Source: Methylobacter sp.
GTDB lineage: Bacteria; Pseudomonadota; Gammaproteobacteria; Methylococcales; Methylomonadaceae
Direction: 5' to 3'
Assembly (NCBI GenBank): GCA_030699385.1
Contig: JAUYMY010000053.1
Location: 1 to 64,000, forward strand
DNA: 64,000 nt
The notes under the pieces were generated by a model, which saw only the letters and a program-made list of their open reading frames with translations, was not told the DNA's origin and searched no databases. Shown here piece after piece: positions 28,188-38,706 of the stretch. The position numbers and the translations under genes are program-made. Each line of letters opens with the position of its first letter. The stretch's first letter is position 1.

Positions 28188-29333
28188 ATGACTAATAATG
28201 AATTGATTGACGTCACAGATAAAGCAAAGAAAAATGAATTGCTGGATCAAGAAATAAATACGACTAGAAATGGCTTATCAACAGATAGATTAGATATGTC
28301 TTTTGGTGAAATTATCAGTATGTATGAGCGTAACGAAATCATTATCAATCCAGATTTTCAACGTTTATTTCGATGGGACAATGAACAGCAGACTCGATTT
28401 ATCGAATCATTATTATTAGGTATTCCTATACCTCCTATTTTTGTTGCAGAAATAAGTCAAGGCGATGACTCAGGTAAATGGGAGTTAGTAGATGGTTTAC
28501 AAAGAATTTCAACCGTCTTATCTTTTTTCGGAGAGCTTAACACGCTACCTGATAAAAATAACTGGACCTTATCAGAAGGTGGGTTAATAAAAACATTAAA
28601 CGGTTACTCACTTAATTCACTACCACTTAAATATCAATTAAATATTAGACGTGCAGCATGTCGAATTGAAATTATAAAATGGAACAGTAAGATTGATATG
28701 CGATATGAATTATTTAAGCGTGTTAATAGTTCTGGCGAACCCATTACAGAGCAAGAACTCAGAAACTGTATTTTTCGTCCACAATCTAATAAGTTTAATG
28801 ATTTTTTAAAAGACTTGGCTGCAACGCAAAACTTTAAAGAATTAACATCACCTACAGAAAAACAAATAGAACAACTCTATTTGCAAGAGTTAGTGTTACG
28901 GTTTTTTTCTTTATATGAAGTTGCAAAAAGTGACAGTCCTGCAAAGGAAAAAATAAATGAAGTTATTTCTTCTTATATGACTTCTTATATGCAAGAGGCT
29001 ATTAAAGACAATGCATTTGATTATAAAGGAGGTAAGCAATTATTTGTTGAACTTGTAGAATTATTATCACCGATTGGAAAGAATTTATTCAAGGGAACAA
29101 ATAATACAGGTCCATTTTCTACCAGCATTTACGATATTGTTATGGTGGGTATTGCATTAAACTTAAATTATTATAAAGAAATGAAATCTGCTGACCTTGC
29201 TAAGTTTATAGAAGATACTAAAAATGACCCTGAATTCACAAAATTAAGAGGTGCCGGGATTGCGACAAACAGCAAAGGAAGAGTAGCTAAACGTATTGAA
29301 CTGACCAGGAAATTTTTTAAGCCATCAATCTAA
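28188..29333 (+). CDS. DUF262 (ParB-like nuclease fold) protein
   Basis: This encodes 381 residues. NPDFQRLFRWD (54-64), the block FIESLLLGIPIPPIFV, DGLQR (102-106, usual form DGQQR) and FKRVNSSGE (176-184) are the DUF262 motifs, the ParB/Srx-like NTPase-nuclease fold also found in the GmrSD type IV restriction enzyme. The HNH domain of full GmrSD proteins is missing; the C-terminal half is helical and unassigned. The stop overlaps the HEPN gene start (TAATG), which points to an obligate pair. The gene is clearly AT-richer than prfB and lysS on either side, a sign of transfer. A defence role is inferred. Confidence 0.85.
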   Translation: MTNNELIDVTDKAKKNELLDQEINTTRNGLSTDRLDMSFGEIISMYERNEIIINPDFQRLFRWDNEQQTRFIESLLLGIPIPPIFVAEISQGDDSGKWELVDGLQRISTVLSFFGELNTLPDKNNWTLSEGGLIKTLNGYSLNSLPLKYQLNIRRAACRIEIIKWNSKIDMRYELFKRVNSSGEPITEQELRNCIFRPQSNKFNDFLKDLAATQNFKELTSPTEKQIEQLYLQELVLRFFSLYEVAKSDSPAKEKINEVISSYMTSYMQEAIKDNAFDYKGGKQLFVELVELLSPIGKNLFKGTNNTGPFSTSIYDIVMVGIALNLNYYKEMKSADLAKFIEDTKNDPEFTKLRGAGIATNSKGRVAKRIELTRKFFKPSI

Positions 29334-29998
29334 TGAGCTTTCTTGAAGAGAAAATAAGCCATGAAATAAAATGGCGGACTGACGAAATAGCAACGCTTAA
29401 ATTTCTACCGTTTCATTCTCATCTATCTGATGAGCAAAAGCAGATATTAAAAAAACACACAATCCCCGCCTTATATTCTTTATGGGAGGGATTTGTTAAA
29501 GATGCGTTTACTCATTATATAAAAGAGATTAATAGCTTAAACATTACGTTTGATAAAATTGCCCCGGAACTTTTGGCTCATAGTATCGATACTCATTACC
29601 TTAGAAATAAGCACTATCTAAACGAAATACCAAAAGATTTTCAAAAAAGCATCAAACGGATAACCTATTTTGTTAATGCCTTTAAAGAAGACGTTAGTAG
29701 AAATATAGTTGTAATTCCAGCAACATTGCCTACAGAATCAAACATTAACTATGATGTTATAACAAAACTTTTAATAAGGTTTAATTTAGAGATTCTACCT
29801 AAAGAACCTTTTGAAAAAAACTTGAACAAACTGTTAATGTATAGGAATAGCTTCGCTCATGGGGATTTTAGCATTCCGATAAAAACACAGACCATAGATG
29901 AGTTTAGCCAATTAGTGATTGATCTAATGAGTGAGGTGTTATTAAAAATAGACGATGGCTATACAAATAAAACTTACTTGATAAATAGGATTGATTAA
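29333..29998 (+). CDS. MAE_28990/MAE_18760-type HEPN nuclease candidate
   Basis: This encodes 221 helical residues. The HEPN RNase motif Rx4H is RNSFAH at 171-176, with the polar Asn after Arg that marks catalytically competent HEPN domains; the flanks (LLMYRNSFAHGDFS) and the N-terminal IPALYSLWEGFVKDAF match the MAE_28990/MAE_18760 family. It is probably an RNase effector controlled by the DUF262 partner, with which it overlaps by one base. It is AT-rich. No antitoxin-like nucleotidyltransferase is present, unlike the second HEPN system at 62 kb. The family is recognised by motif; the substrate is unknown. Confidence 0.8.
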   Translation: MSFLEEKISHEIKWRTDEIATLKFLPFHSHLSDEQKQILKKHTIPALYSLWEGFVKDAFTHYIKEINSLNITFDKIAPELLAHSIDTHYLRNKHYLNEIPKDFQKSIKRITYFVNAFKEDVSRNIVVIPATLPTESNINYDVITKLLIRFNLEILPKEPFEKNLNKLLMYRNSFAHGDFSIPIKTQTIDEFSQLVIDLMSEVLLKIDDGYTNKTYLINRID

Positions 29999-30002
29999 TA
30001 AA

Positions 30003-30293
30003 ATGACTGATTCATCTATAACCAGAGTAGTCAATATTGATCGACAAGAAAACTGCGATATTTATATCGGTAGAGGTTCAGATTGGGGGAATCCTTATGC
30101 CATAGGAATTGATGGCGATAGGGACGAAGTCATAAGAAAATACCAATATGATTTTGAGCGTGGTTACCTCAAAAGCAGTAAAGAACAGTTATTGAAATTA
30201 CGCGGTAAAATCCTAGGTTGTCATTGTAAACCTGCCGCTTGTCATGGTGATATTTTAGCTAATTACCTAAATTCACTTGATGATGGGAAGTGA
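30003..30293 (+). CDS. DUF4326 protein
   Basis: This encodes 96 residues. VVNIDRQENCDIYIGRGSDW, then GNPYAIGIDGDRDEVIRKY, and the end GKILGCHCKPAACHGDILAN are the complete DUF4326 pattern. The CHC and CH residues (73-75 and 80-81) could bind a metal or be catalytic. DUF4326 has no settled function and occurs in phages and accessory regions. ATG 30003 lies four bases after the HEPN stop; an in-frame TTG at 29991 overlaps it. It is the third gene of the islet and probably co-transcribed. Confidence 0.82.
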   Translation: MTDSSITRVVNIDRQENCDIYIGRGSDWGNPYAIGIDGDRDEVIRKYQYDFERGYLKSSKEQLLKLRGKILGCHCKPAACHGDILANYLNSLDDGK

Positions 30294-30299
30294 GCTAGT

Positions 30300-30332
30300 G
30301 TTTAGGATGAAAAATGAATATATTTCCTAAAC
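30300..30332. terminator. Inverted repeat at the end of the islet
   Basis: GTTTAGGA (30300-30307) pairs with TCCTAAAC (30325-30332) just after the DUF4326 stop. There is no T tract, so terminator function is uncertain. It may mark the islet border. Confidence 0.35.
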
Positions 30333-30409
30333 ATCAGTTAATAATATTGTATTAACCATTTACGTTCTAACGCACTCAGCGTTACTTTTAAATTAAAACT
30401 ATTAAAACC

Positions 30410-31909
30410 ATGTCAGAAATTGAGCACGACGAACAAGAACAAATCAAACAACGCCGCAGCAAATTAAACGAGTTACGCGAAAACGGCGGCATTGCTTTTC
30501 CTACCGATTTTCGCCGCAATGTAGTTGCAGGCGAGTTGCTGGCCGAATACGGCGAAAAATCCAAGGAAGAACTCGAAGCCGAACCCTTGCGGGTAAAACT
30601 GGCCGGTCGGATGATGACGCGGCGGGTGATGGGCAAGGCCAGTTTTGCGCATATTCAGGATATGTCCGGGCAAATGCAGCTCTATGTAACTCGCGATGCA
30701 CTGCCCGAAAGTTTTTACAACGAGCAGTTTAAAAAGTGGGATATTGGCGACATCGTCGGCGCGGAAGGCGTTCTGTTCAAAACCCAGACCGGCGAATTGA
30801 GCGTCAAGGTTGACGATATTCGCCTGCTGACCAAAGCCTTGCGTCCGTTGCCCGAAAAATTCCACGGCATTGCCGATCAGGAAATCAAATACCGCCAGCG
30901 TTACCTGGATTTGATCATGAGCGAGCAATCGCGCAATACTTTTTTGATCCGTTCCAAAGTGGTCGCTTATATCCGTCAGTTTTTGATTGAGCGCAATTTT
31001 CTGGAAGTCGAAACGCCGATGATGCAAATGATTCCCGGCGGAGCCACAGCGCGTCCTTTTACCACCTTCCATAACGCCCTGGATATGGAACTGTATTTGC
31101 GTATCGCGCCGGAATTGTATTTAAAGCGTCTGGTGGTCGGCGGTTTTGAGCGGGTGTTTGAAATCAACCGCAATTTCCGCAACGAAGGTTTGTCGACGCG
31201 GCATAACCCCGAATTTACCATGCTGGAGTTTTATCAGGCTTACGCGGAATATGGCGATTTGATGGATTTGACCGAAGCCATGCTGCGCGGCGTTGCCGTT
31301 GAAGTGTTGGGGCAAACCGAGATTACTTATCAAGGCGAACAATACGATTTTGGCAAGCCGTTCGACCGCATGACCGTGGTTGAGTCGATTTTGCATTTCA
31401 ATCCCGAATTGACGGCGGAAAATCTGGCTACCCGTGAAGCGGCGGTTGAAGTCGCTAATAAGCTGAATATTCCGGTCAAGGACGGTTACGGTCTGGGCAA
31501 AATTCAGATTGAGATATTTGAGAAAACCGTGGAAAGCCGCTTGATGAATCCGACTTTTATTACCGCGTATCCGGTTGAAGTATCGCCGTTGGCGCGGCGC
31601 AATGACGACGACCCGCATGTGACTGACCGCTTTGAATTCTTTGTCGGTGGTCGCGAAATCGCCAACGGTTTTACCGAGTTGAACGATGCCGAAGACCAAG
31701 CGGCGCGTTTCCAAAAACAGGTCGAAGAAAAAGAGGCCGGTGATATTGAAGCCATGCATTTTGATGCCGACTATATTGTTGCGCTGGAACACGGGATGCC
31801 GCCGACGGCGGGTGAAGGCATAGGCATCGACCGCCTGGTCATGTTGTTTGCCGATGCGCCGTCAATCCGCGATGTATTGTTGTTTCCGCACATGCGGCCT
31901 AAGGGTTGA
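30410..31909 (+). CDS. lysS: Lysyl-tRNA synthetase, class II
   Basis: This encodes 499 residues. An OB-fold anticodon-binding domain (about 50-170; [19 protein letters not shown]) is followed by the class II catalytic core with motif 2 [18 protein letters not shown] and motif 3 [13 protein letters not shown]. It charges tRNA-Lys. In many proteobacteria lysS directly follows prfB; here the islet separates them, so lysS must have its own promoter in the 116-base AT-rich gap or be read from the islet. Confidence 0.96.
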   Translation: MSEIEHDEQEQIKQRRSKLNELRENGGIAFPTDFRRNVVAGELLAEYGEKSKEELEAEPLRVKLAGRMMTRRVMGKASFAHIQDMSGQMQLYVTRDALPESFYNEQFKKWDIGDIVGAEGVLFKTQTGELSVKVDDIRLLTKALRPLPEKFHGIADQEIKYRQRYLDLIMSEQSRNTFLIRSKVVAYIRQFLIERNFLEVETPMMQMIPGGATARPFTTFHNALDMELYLRIAPELYLKRLVVGGFERVFEINRNFRNEGLSTRHNPEFTMLEFYQAYAEYGDLMDLTEAMLRGVAVEVLGQTEITYQGEQYDFGKPFDRMTVVESILHFNPELTAENLATREAAVEVANKLNIPVKDGYGLGKIQIEIFEKTVESRLMNPTFITAYPVEVSPLARRNDDDPHVTDRFEFFVGGREIANGFTELNDAEDQAARFQKQVEEKEAGDIEAMHFDADYIVALEHGMPPTAGEGIGIDRLVMLFADAPSIRDVLLFPHMRPKG

Positions 31910-31948
31910 TTCCGGGTGTGGGCACAGCTCCCACCTAATTGCTTCTAT

Positions 31949-32115
31949 TAGGCTATTTCCTGAAAAAGACATACTAAAAATTGTCCACGAAAAGCACGAA
32001 AAAACACGAAAATTTCGTGGTTTTCGTGGTTTTCGTGCTTTTCGTGCTTTTCGTGGACTTTATCTTTTACAACCTATGGATCATCAAGGGATGTTATTTC
32101 CCGTAAATGGCCTTA
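31949..32115. repeat. Family E composite repeat, inverted copy
   Basis: From left to right it shows a CTGAAAAAGACATAC end, a core of GTCCACGAAAAGCACGAAAA heptads folding back on TTTTCGTGCTTTTCGTGGAC, and an ATCATCAAGGGATGTTATTT end. Copies in the opposite orientation are at 35914-36058 and 51338-51486. It sits between convergent lysS and gloB and could end both transcripts. Confidence 0.85.
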
Positions 32116-32117
32116 TC

Positions 32118-32882
32118 TCAAAACTCGTCCTTCAATTTTCTGACTGCCGCAAAAACCTCCACCGGTTTTTTGCCCACTCTCTGAACCGTTTCCTGCAATT
32201 CCAAGCCGTCCTCCCTGAAAAACGGATTGGTCGCCAATTCCTGTTCTATCGTTGACGGCACTGTCGGCAGATTTTTTGCCCTGAGCTGATTGATAACCTC
32301 CATCCGTTGCTTTAACTGCAAATTCCCCGGCTCCACCGTTAACGCAAAGCGGCCATTGGCTTGCGTGTATTCATGCGCGCAATAGATTTGGGTGGCTGCC
32401 GGTAGCGTTTTTAATGTCTGCAACGATTGCCACATCTGCTCGGCAGTGCCTTCAAACAAGCGGCCGCAGCCCATCACAAACAAGGTGTCGCCGCAAAACA
32501 GCGCGTTGTCGTCTGCAAAATGATAAACAACATGACCGCTGGTGTGGCCGGGGGTTGAGATAACCCTGGCTGAATGGCGGCCCAGCGTGATTGCCTCGCC
32601 GTCGACCACGCCGCGATCGATGCCGGGGATTCTATGCTGGTCGGCCAGCGCCGCAATCACGGTGCAGCCGGTAAGTTGTTTCAGCTCCAGGTTGCCGCCG
32701 ACATGGTCACCGTGATGGTGGGTGTTCAAAATCGCGGTCAAACGCCAGTTGTTTTTTGCCAGAGCATCCAGCACCGGCTGGGCGACAGCGGGGTCGACAA
32801 CCGCTGTGTCGCCGGATACCGTATCGTGAAGCAGATAAATGTAGTTGTCATTCAATACAGGCAGTTGCAGTATGGTCAACAT
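32118..32882 (-). CDS. gloB: Hydroxyacylglutathione hydrolase (glyoxalase II)
   Basis: This encodes 254 residues of the metallo-beta-lactamase fold. Metal ligands are in THHHGDHVGG, with later STPGHTSGHVVY, FCGDTLFVMGCGRLFEG and CAHEYTQANGRFA, the glyoxalase II series. It hydrolyses S-lactoylglutathione to lactate and glutathione. GAGGTG precedes the ATG, and the gene begins 18 bases after gcvP, so the two are co-transcribed. Confidence 0.95.
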   Translation of the reverse strand: MLTILQLPVLNDNYIYLLHDTVSGDTAVVDPAVAQPVLDALAKNNWRLTAILNTHHHGDHVGGNLELKQLTGCTVIAALADQHRIPGIDRGVVDGEAITLGRHSARVISTPGHTSGHVVYHFADDNALFCGDTLFVMGCGRLFEGTAEQMWQSLQTLKTLPAATQIYCAHEYTQANGRFALTVEPGNLQLKQRMEVINQLRAKNLPTVPSTIEQELATNPFFREDGLELQETVQRVGKKPVEVFAAVRKLKDEF

Positions 32883-32900
32883 TTTTACACCTCGTTAGTT

Positions 32901-35786
32901 TCAAAGCAGCGGCGGACAGCTGCAAAATACATGGCGGTCGCCATAAACATTATCGATACGCCCAACCGACGGCCAGTATTTATCGTCATGCTGGTCGTTG
33001 TTGGGAAAGAAGGCTTGTTGTTTCGAATAAGGCAGCGTCCATTTTTCCAACAATAAACGGTGTGTGTGCGGCGCATTGTGCAGCAGGTTGTTTTCGGGGT
33101 CGGCTTCACCGGTTTCTATCGCCTTGATTTCCTCGCGGATGGCGATTAACGCGGCGCAAAAACGGTCGATTTCGGTTTTGTCTTCGCTTTCGGTCGGTTC
33201 TATCATCAAGGTGTCAGCAACCGGGAATGACATGGTGGGCGCATGAAAGCCGTAGTCAATCAGGCGCTTGGCAATGTCTTCGACGCTGACATTGCAGCTT
33301 TTTTTAAATGCGTGGCAATCGATGATGCATTCGTGCGCCACCCAGCCGTTTTTGCCGGTGTATAAAATCGGGTAATGCGGCGCTAGCCGTTTGGCGATGT
33401 AATTGGCGTTCAGGATGGCGGTCAGGGTTGCGCGTTTTAATCCGGCGGCGCCCATCATCGCGATATAGGCCCAGGAAATGGTGTAAATGCTGGCCGAACC
33501 CCACGGCGCGGCGGACACCGTGCCGATGGTGCCATGAACGCCTTTGGCCGGATTGACGCCTTCAACCACCGGATGGTCGGGCAAAAACGGCGCCAAATGC
33601 GCGCCGACACCTATAGGCCCTACGCCGGGTCCGCCGCCGCCGTGCGGAATGCAGAAGGTTTTATGCAGATTAAGGTGGGCGACATCGGCACCGATTTTGC
33701 CGGGACGGCTTAAACCCACTAATGCATTAAAATTGGCGCCATCCAGATAAACCTGCCCGCCGTGTTGGTGGATTAAGTCGCAAATCTCGCGGAAGGCCTG
33801 CTCGAACACGCCGTGTGTGGACGGGTAGGTAATCATCAGTGCGGCCAGCGTGTCTTGGTATTCGGCGGTTTTTGTGCGCAAGTCCTCCAGGCTGACATTG
33901 CCGTTGTCATCGCAGGCGACGACAACGACGGTAAGCCCCGCCATCGTGGCGCTGGCCGGATTGGTGCCGTGCGCGGAGGCAGGGATCAGGCAAATGTTGC
34001 GCTGCGCCTCGCCCCGCACTTCATGGTATTTGCGGATGACCAGCAAACCGGTGTATTCGCCCTGGGAACCGGCGTTGGGTTGCAACGAAAACGCATCAAA
34101 ACCGGTCAGGTCGCAAAGCATGTCTTCCAGTTCGGCAAACATTTGCTGATAGCCGTGGGTCTGGTACAGCGGCGCGAACGGATGCACGGCGTTGAATTCA
34201 TAATAGGAAATAGTCTGCATTTCGGTGGCGGCATTCAGCTTCATGGTGCAGGAACCCAACGGTATCATCGATCGGTCCAGCGCTATGTCGCGCCGGGCCA
34301 AACGGCGCATATAACGCATCATCTCGGTTTCCGAATGGTAGCGCTCGAACACCGGATGTTGCAGGATAAGATCATCACGCAACAAGGTGTCCGGGATACA
34401 TTCGCCGACGGTTGCATCCAGGGCATTAATATCGGGCAGGTCTGCCGTGGACGCTGCAAACACCTGCCAGACATCCCTTAAATTGCCCCGCGTGGTGGTT
34501 TCGTCCAGCGAAATGCCGATATGGTCGGCATCGATCACGCGCAGGTTGATATTGGCTTCTGCGGCTTGCGCGGCAATGCGTTTCGCCCGGTTCGGGGTGC
34601 TGATGACCAGGGTGTCGAAATAACACTGGCTCAACACCTGATGACCCAATTGGCTAATGCCTGCCGCCAGAATCTGCGTGTAGCGATGCACCCGCCCTGC
34701 AATCAGGCGCAAGCCTTCCGCGCCGTGGTAAACCGCATAGAATCCTGTGATCACCGCTAGCAGCACCTGCGAGGTGCAGATATTGCTGGTGGCCTTGTCG
34801 CGGCGGATATGCTGCTCGCGGGTTTGCAGCGCCATGCGCAAGGCCGGTTGTCCGTGGCTGTCTTTGGACACGCCGATGATGCGGCCGGGCATCGAGCGTT
34901 TGTATTCATCCTTGGTCGCAAAATACGCGGCATGGGGGCCGCCGTAACCCATCGGCACGCCAAAGCGCTGGGAGTTGCCGACCACAATATCGACGCCGAA
35001 TTCGGCAGGCGGTTTCAGCAGCACCAGCGCCAGCAAATCCGCCGCCACCGTGACCAGCGCCGCTTTGGCCTGGGCAATTTGGGTAACAGCGGATAAATCG
35101 TTTATTTCGCCTTTGCCGCCGGGATATTGCAGCAACAGCGCAAAAAAATCGTGTTGTTCCAGATTGTGATAAGGGTCGGCGACGATAACCTGATAACCCA
35201 AAGAACGGGCGCGGGTCTGGATGACGGCAATGGTCTGCGGGTGACAATCCTGATCGACAAAAATACTGTTGGCCGGACTCTTGGACAGGCGCCGCGACAT
35301 GGTCATCGCTTCTGCCGCCGCAGTGGCCTCGTCGAGCAATGAGGCGTTGGCGAGTTCCATGCCGGTCAAATCGAGTGTGACTTGCTGAAAAGTGAGCAGC
35401 GCTTCCAGCCGCCCCTGGCTGACTTCGGCCTGATAAGGCGTGTATGCGGTGTACCAACCGGGGTTTTCCAGCACATTGCGCTTGATGACCGCAGGCATAA
35501 TAGTGTCGTAATAACCCATGCCAATCATTGAGGTGAACACTTTATTGCGTTCGCGCATGTTGCGCAGATACTTGATCACCGCCCGCTCGCTAATGGTTTC
35601 AGTCAGTTTTAACGGCTCATGGTTGAGGATATTGGCCGGAATAGCCAGTTCGATAATGTCTTCCAGCTCGCTGATGCCGAGTTCAGCCAGCATGTCTGTG
35701 GTTTGCTGGGGATTAGGGCCGATGTGGCGGTTAATGAAATTACCGCGCATTTCCAGTTGGGTCAGGCTAGGACGGGATGTGGGCAT
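32901..35786 (-). CDS. gcvP: Glycine dehydrogenase (decarboxylating), P protein
   Basis: This encodes 961 residues in two homologous PLP-enzyme halves, the fused P protein of the glycine cleavage system. The N-terminus ([18 protein letters not shown]), the PLP-lysine block [19 protein letters not shown] and the [17 protein letters not shown] block are diagnostic. It decarboxylates glycine and passes the aminomethyl group to lipoyl-H protein. gcvT and gcvH are not in the window, so the system is split. AGGT lies eight bases before the ATG. In a methylotroph it would serve C1/serine metabolism (inference). Confidence 0.96.
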   Translation of the reverse strand: MPTSRPSLTQLEMRGNFINRHIGPNPQQTTDMLAELGISELEDIIELAIPANILNHEPLKLTETISERAVIKYLRNMRERNKVFTSMIGMGYYDTIMPAVIKRNVLENPGWYTAYTPYQAEVSQGRLEALLTFQQVTLDLTGMELANASLLDEATAAAEAMTMSRRLSKSPANSIFVDQDCHPQTIAVIQTRARSLGYQVIVADPYHNLEQHDFFALLLQYPGGKGEINDLSAVTQIAQAKAALVTVAADLLALVLLKPPAEFGVDIVVGNSQRFGVPMGYGGPHAAYFATKDEYKRSMPGRIIGVSKDSHGQPALRMALQTREQHIRRDKATSNICTSQVLLAVITGFYAVYHGAEGLRLIAGRVHRYTQILAAGISQLGHQVLSQCYFDTLVISTPNRAKRIAAQAAEANINLRVIDADHIGISLDETTTRGNLRDVWQVFAASTADLPDINALDATVGECIPDTLLRDDLILQHPVFERYHSETEMMRYMRRLARRDIALDRSMIPLGSCTMKLNAATEMQTISYYEFNAVHPFAPLYQTHGYQQMFAELEDMLCDLTGFDAFSLQPNAGSQGEYTGLLVIRKYHEVRGEAQRNICLIPASAHGTNPASATMAGLTVVVVACDDNGNVSLEDLRTKTAEYQDTLAALMITYPSTHGVFEQAFREICDLIHQHGGQVYLDGANFNALVGLSRPGKIGADVAHLNLHKTFCIPHGGGGPGVGPIGVGAHLAPFLPDHPVVEGVNPAKGVHGTIGTVSAAPWGSASIYTISWAYIAMMGAAGLKRATLTAILNANYIAKRLAPHYPILYTGKNGWVAHECIIDCHAFKKSCNVSVEDIAKRLIDYGFHAPTMSFPVADTLMIEPTESEDKTEIDRFCAALIAIREEIKAIETGEADPENNLLHNAPHTHRLLLEKWTLPYSKQQAFFPNNDQHDDKYWPSVGRIDNVYGDRHVFCSCPPLL

Positions 35787-36166
35787 GAGATGTACCTACT
35801 TGGCAGTTAGCAAAGCAGGCATTGTCCACGAAAGACACGAAAAGCACGAAAAAAATATGGGCAATGATGGCTTTTCATTACCCGCAGGCAACGTTAAACC
35901 GTTCAAACCAACTAAGGCGATTTCCGAGAAATAACATCCTTGATGATCATGGTCTGTAAAAAATAAAGTCCACGCTTAACACGAAAGCCACGAAATTTTC
36001 GTGTTTTTTCGTGCTTTTCGTGGACAATTTTTGGTATGTCTTTTTCAGGCAATTGCTTAAGCACTGAATGGTCATTGAAAGTATTTTATTCCCAACGAAG
36101 ACCACGAGGTTTTATTTTTCGTGCCTTTTGTGCTTTTCGTGGACATTATTATTTTTTATCGGCGCA
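35787..36166. repeat. Repeat-filled gap with a family E copy
   Basis: No gene is seen. Positions 35823-35856 hold partial GTCCACGAAAGACACGAAAA heptads, 35914-36058 a full family E element, and 36090-36150 another run of CGTGG/TTTTCGTG heptads. Short flanks such as TGATGATCATGG and TATGTCTTTTTCAGG identify the family ends. Confidence 0.8.
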
Positions 36167-37321
<1,155 letters not shown>

Positions 37322-37401
37322 TTATTTTGTCGTTTTATAATTCCCACGCTCTGGCGCTCGTCTTTAGTTCACCGTTTTAGGCATTTGGGAACGAGTACGC
37401 A

Positions 37402-37464
37402 TGTGGGAGCGGTCACCGGCCGCGAACAATACTGCTCTGTTCGTGGCCGGGTGGCCGCTCCCAC
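37402..37464. repeat. REP-like palindrome, family D copy 4
   Basis: GTGGGAGCGGTCACCGGCCG pairs with CGTGGCCGGGTGGCCGCTCC plus CAC. It lies inside the dap operon between the ArsC-like gene and dapE and may modulate read-through or mRNA stability. Confidence 0.85.
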
Positions 37465-37477
37465 AGTTATCCGTATC

Positions 37478-37840
37478 CTATGGTTTTTTGTGCATAGCCA
37501 AGTCGGCATAGCTATCCTCTTTAGCGCTAAACCCCAAGATTAGTTTATCGCCAACATCCAAAACCGGGCGCTTAATCAAGGTGGGCGTAGCCAGCATCAA
37601 CTGCAGCGCTTTTTCCTGGGTCAAATCGCTTTGCTGCTCGGCGCTGAGCTGCCGCCAGCTGGTGCTGCTGCGGTTAAGCAGTTTGTTCCAATCTAAATGC
37701 GCGGCAAAATGCTGTAACAATTCGGGCGTGATGCCGTCGGCCCGAAAATCGTGGAAGCTATAGGCGATGCCGTGTTGATCGAGCCAATTGCGCGCTTTTT
37801 TAACCGTGTCGCAGTTTTTGATGCCGTACAGCGTGGTCAT
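37478..37840 (-). CDS. yffB: ArsC/Spx-family reductase (YffB-like)
   Basis: This encodes 120 residues. TLYGIKNCDTVKKARNWLD carries the single N-terminal cysteine of the ArsC/YffB thioredoxin-like family, and IKRPVLDVGDKLILGFSA matches its C-terminal block. YffB genes commonly neighbour dapE, as here. They are thought to be glutathione-dependent thiol reductases and not true arsenate reductases; the substrate is unknown. It starts four bases after the preceding 80-residue gene. Confidence 0.88.
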   Translation of the reverse strand: MTTLYGIKNCDTVKKARNWLDQHGIAYSFHDFRADGITPELLQHFAAHLDWNKLLNRSSTSWRQLSAEQQSDLTQEKALQLMLATPTLIKRPVLDVGDKLILGFSAKEDSYADLAMHKKP

Positions 37841-37844
37841 GATT

Positions 37845-38087
37845 TTACAATTGGCTGTTCAGCAATTCGTCGATGCTGGGCAGTTGTTTGTCGGATTTGC
37901 AGCGGTTTTTGTAAAGATCAACAAATTCCATAAAGGCTTGTTCTAAGTCGGCCAGAATTTCTTCTTCGTTTTCGCGCTCATCTTCAGGCACGTCGTCGGA
38001 TTCCAGATATTCGTGTTGCAACGCGACTTCGCTGTTTAAAGCCAGTGTGGCGTAAATGATGGCATTGTTGGTGATTTGTTCGCTCAT
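37845..38087 (-). CDS. Small acidic protein in the dap operon, unknown
   Basis: This encodes 80 residues, acidic and helical (DDVPEDERENEEEILADLEQ), with a single cysteine and no signal or membrane segment. I do not recognise a family. It sits four bases before the ArsC-like gene and 42 bases after the DUF1456 gene on the same strand, with AGGTC before its ATG, so it is very likely expressed with the operon. Confidence 0.65.
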   Translation of the reverse strand: MSEQITNNAIIYATLALNSEVALQHEYLESDDVPEDERENEEEILADLEQAFMEFVDLYKNRCKSDKQLPSIDELLNSQL

Positions 38088-38129
38088 GGTATTTGACCTG
38101 GTTAATGTATTGGAAAAAGTGGGGAAAGA

Positions 38130-38600
38130 TCAGTCTTGTTCTCTAAAACGAACAGTCAAACCTTGTAAAAAATTCCGCAGAATCTGATCGCCGCATTCGC
38201 GGTGATGTTTGTGGTCTTTTTTTCGGAAAAAAGAGCTGAGTTCGCCTTTGGACAGTTCAAAATCGGCGAGTTTTAAGGTCGTCAGCATATCTTCTTCTTT
38301 AAATTCCAGTGCGATACGCAGTTTTTTAAGAATGGTGTTATTGGTAAGTGGTTCCGGCTTTTTAGCTTCTGCCGGAGGATTTTCCTGCTTGCCTCTTCGG
38401 TAGATAATCAGCCCGTCTAAAAACTGTTCCATCAGCTTGTTATTTAGCGGCACATAATCGGCTTCGTTATCTTTTTTTAGCAGCGGCAGCAATTGCTCCC
38501 GGCTTATTTCAGCGTCGCCCAAGGCAAAAATGGCTATCATGTCCTGATCTTTCAGCTCTAAAGCGTAGCGCAACCGGCGTAATACATCGTTGTTTATCAT
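38130..38600 (-). CDS. yehS: DUF1456 family protein (YehS-like)
   Basis: This encodes 156 residues made of two similar halves, INNDVLRRLRYALELKDQDM and TNNTILKKLRIALEFKEEDM, each about 70 residues, the duplicated DUF1456 unit of E. coli YehS. Function unknown; the protein should be cytoplasmic. It lies between dapD and the small acidic protein gene and appears to belong to the dap transcript. Confidence 0.88.
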   Translation of the reverse strand: MINNDVLRRLRYALELKDQDMIAIFALGDAEISREQLLPLLKKDNEADYVPLNNKLMEQFLDGLIIYRRGKQENPPAEAKKPEPLTNNTILKKLRIALEFKEEDMLTTLKLADFELSKGELSSFFRKKDHKHHRECGDQILRNFLQGLTVRFREQD

Positions 38601-38671
38601 GGCGTTATGGGGTTGTGTCGATTAGGATGACGGAAGAGATATTTAAATCCTCCGCACGATACATAGGCGAA

Positions 38672-38699
38672 GGGTGCATAACGTAAACGTAATGCACCC
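38672..38699. repeat. GGGTGCAT inverted repeat
   Basis: GGGTGCAT (38672-38679) pairs with ATGCACCC (38692-38699) around AACGTAAACGTA, in the gap between dapD and the DUF1456 gene. It is a common-looking small intergenic hairpin with no T tract. Confidence 0.6.
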
Positions 38700-38706
38700 G
38701 ACACAA

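Noticed and set aside
28106-30409. Islet as an integrative element with attachment sites
   Set aside because: No integrase, tRNA or convincing direct repeat at the borders; only short AT-rich similarities.
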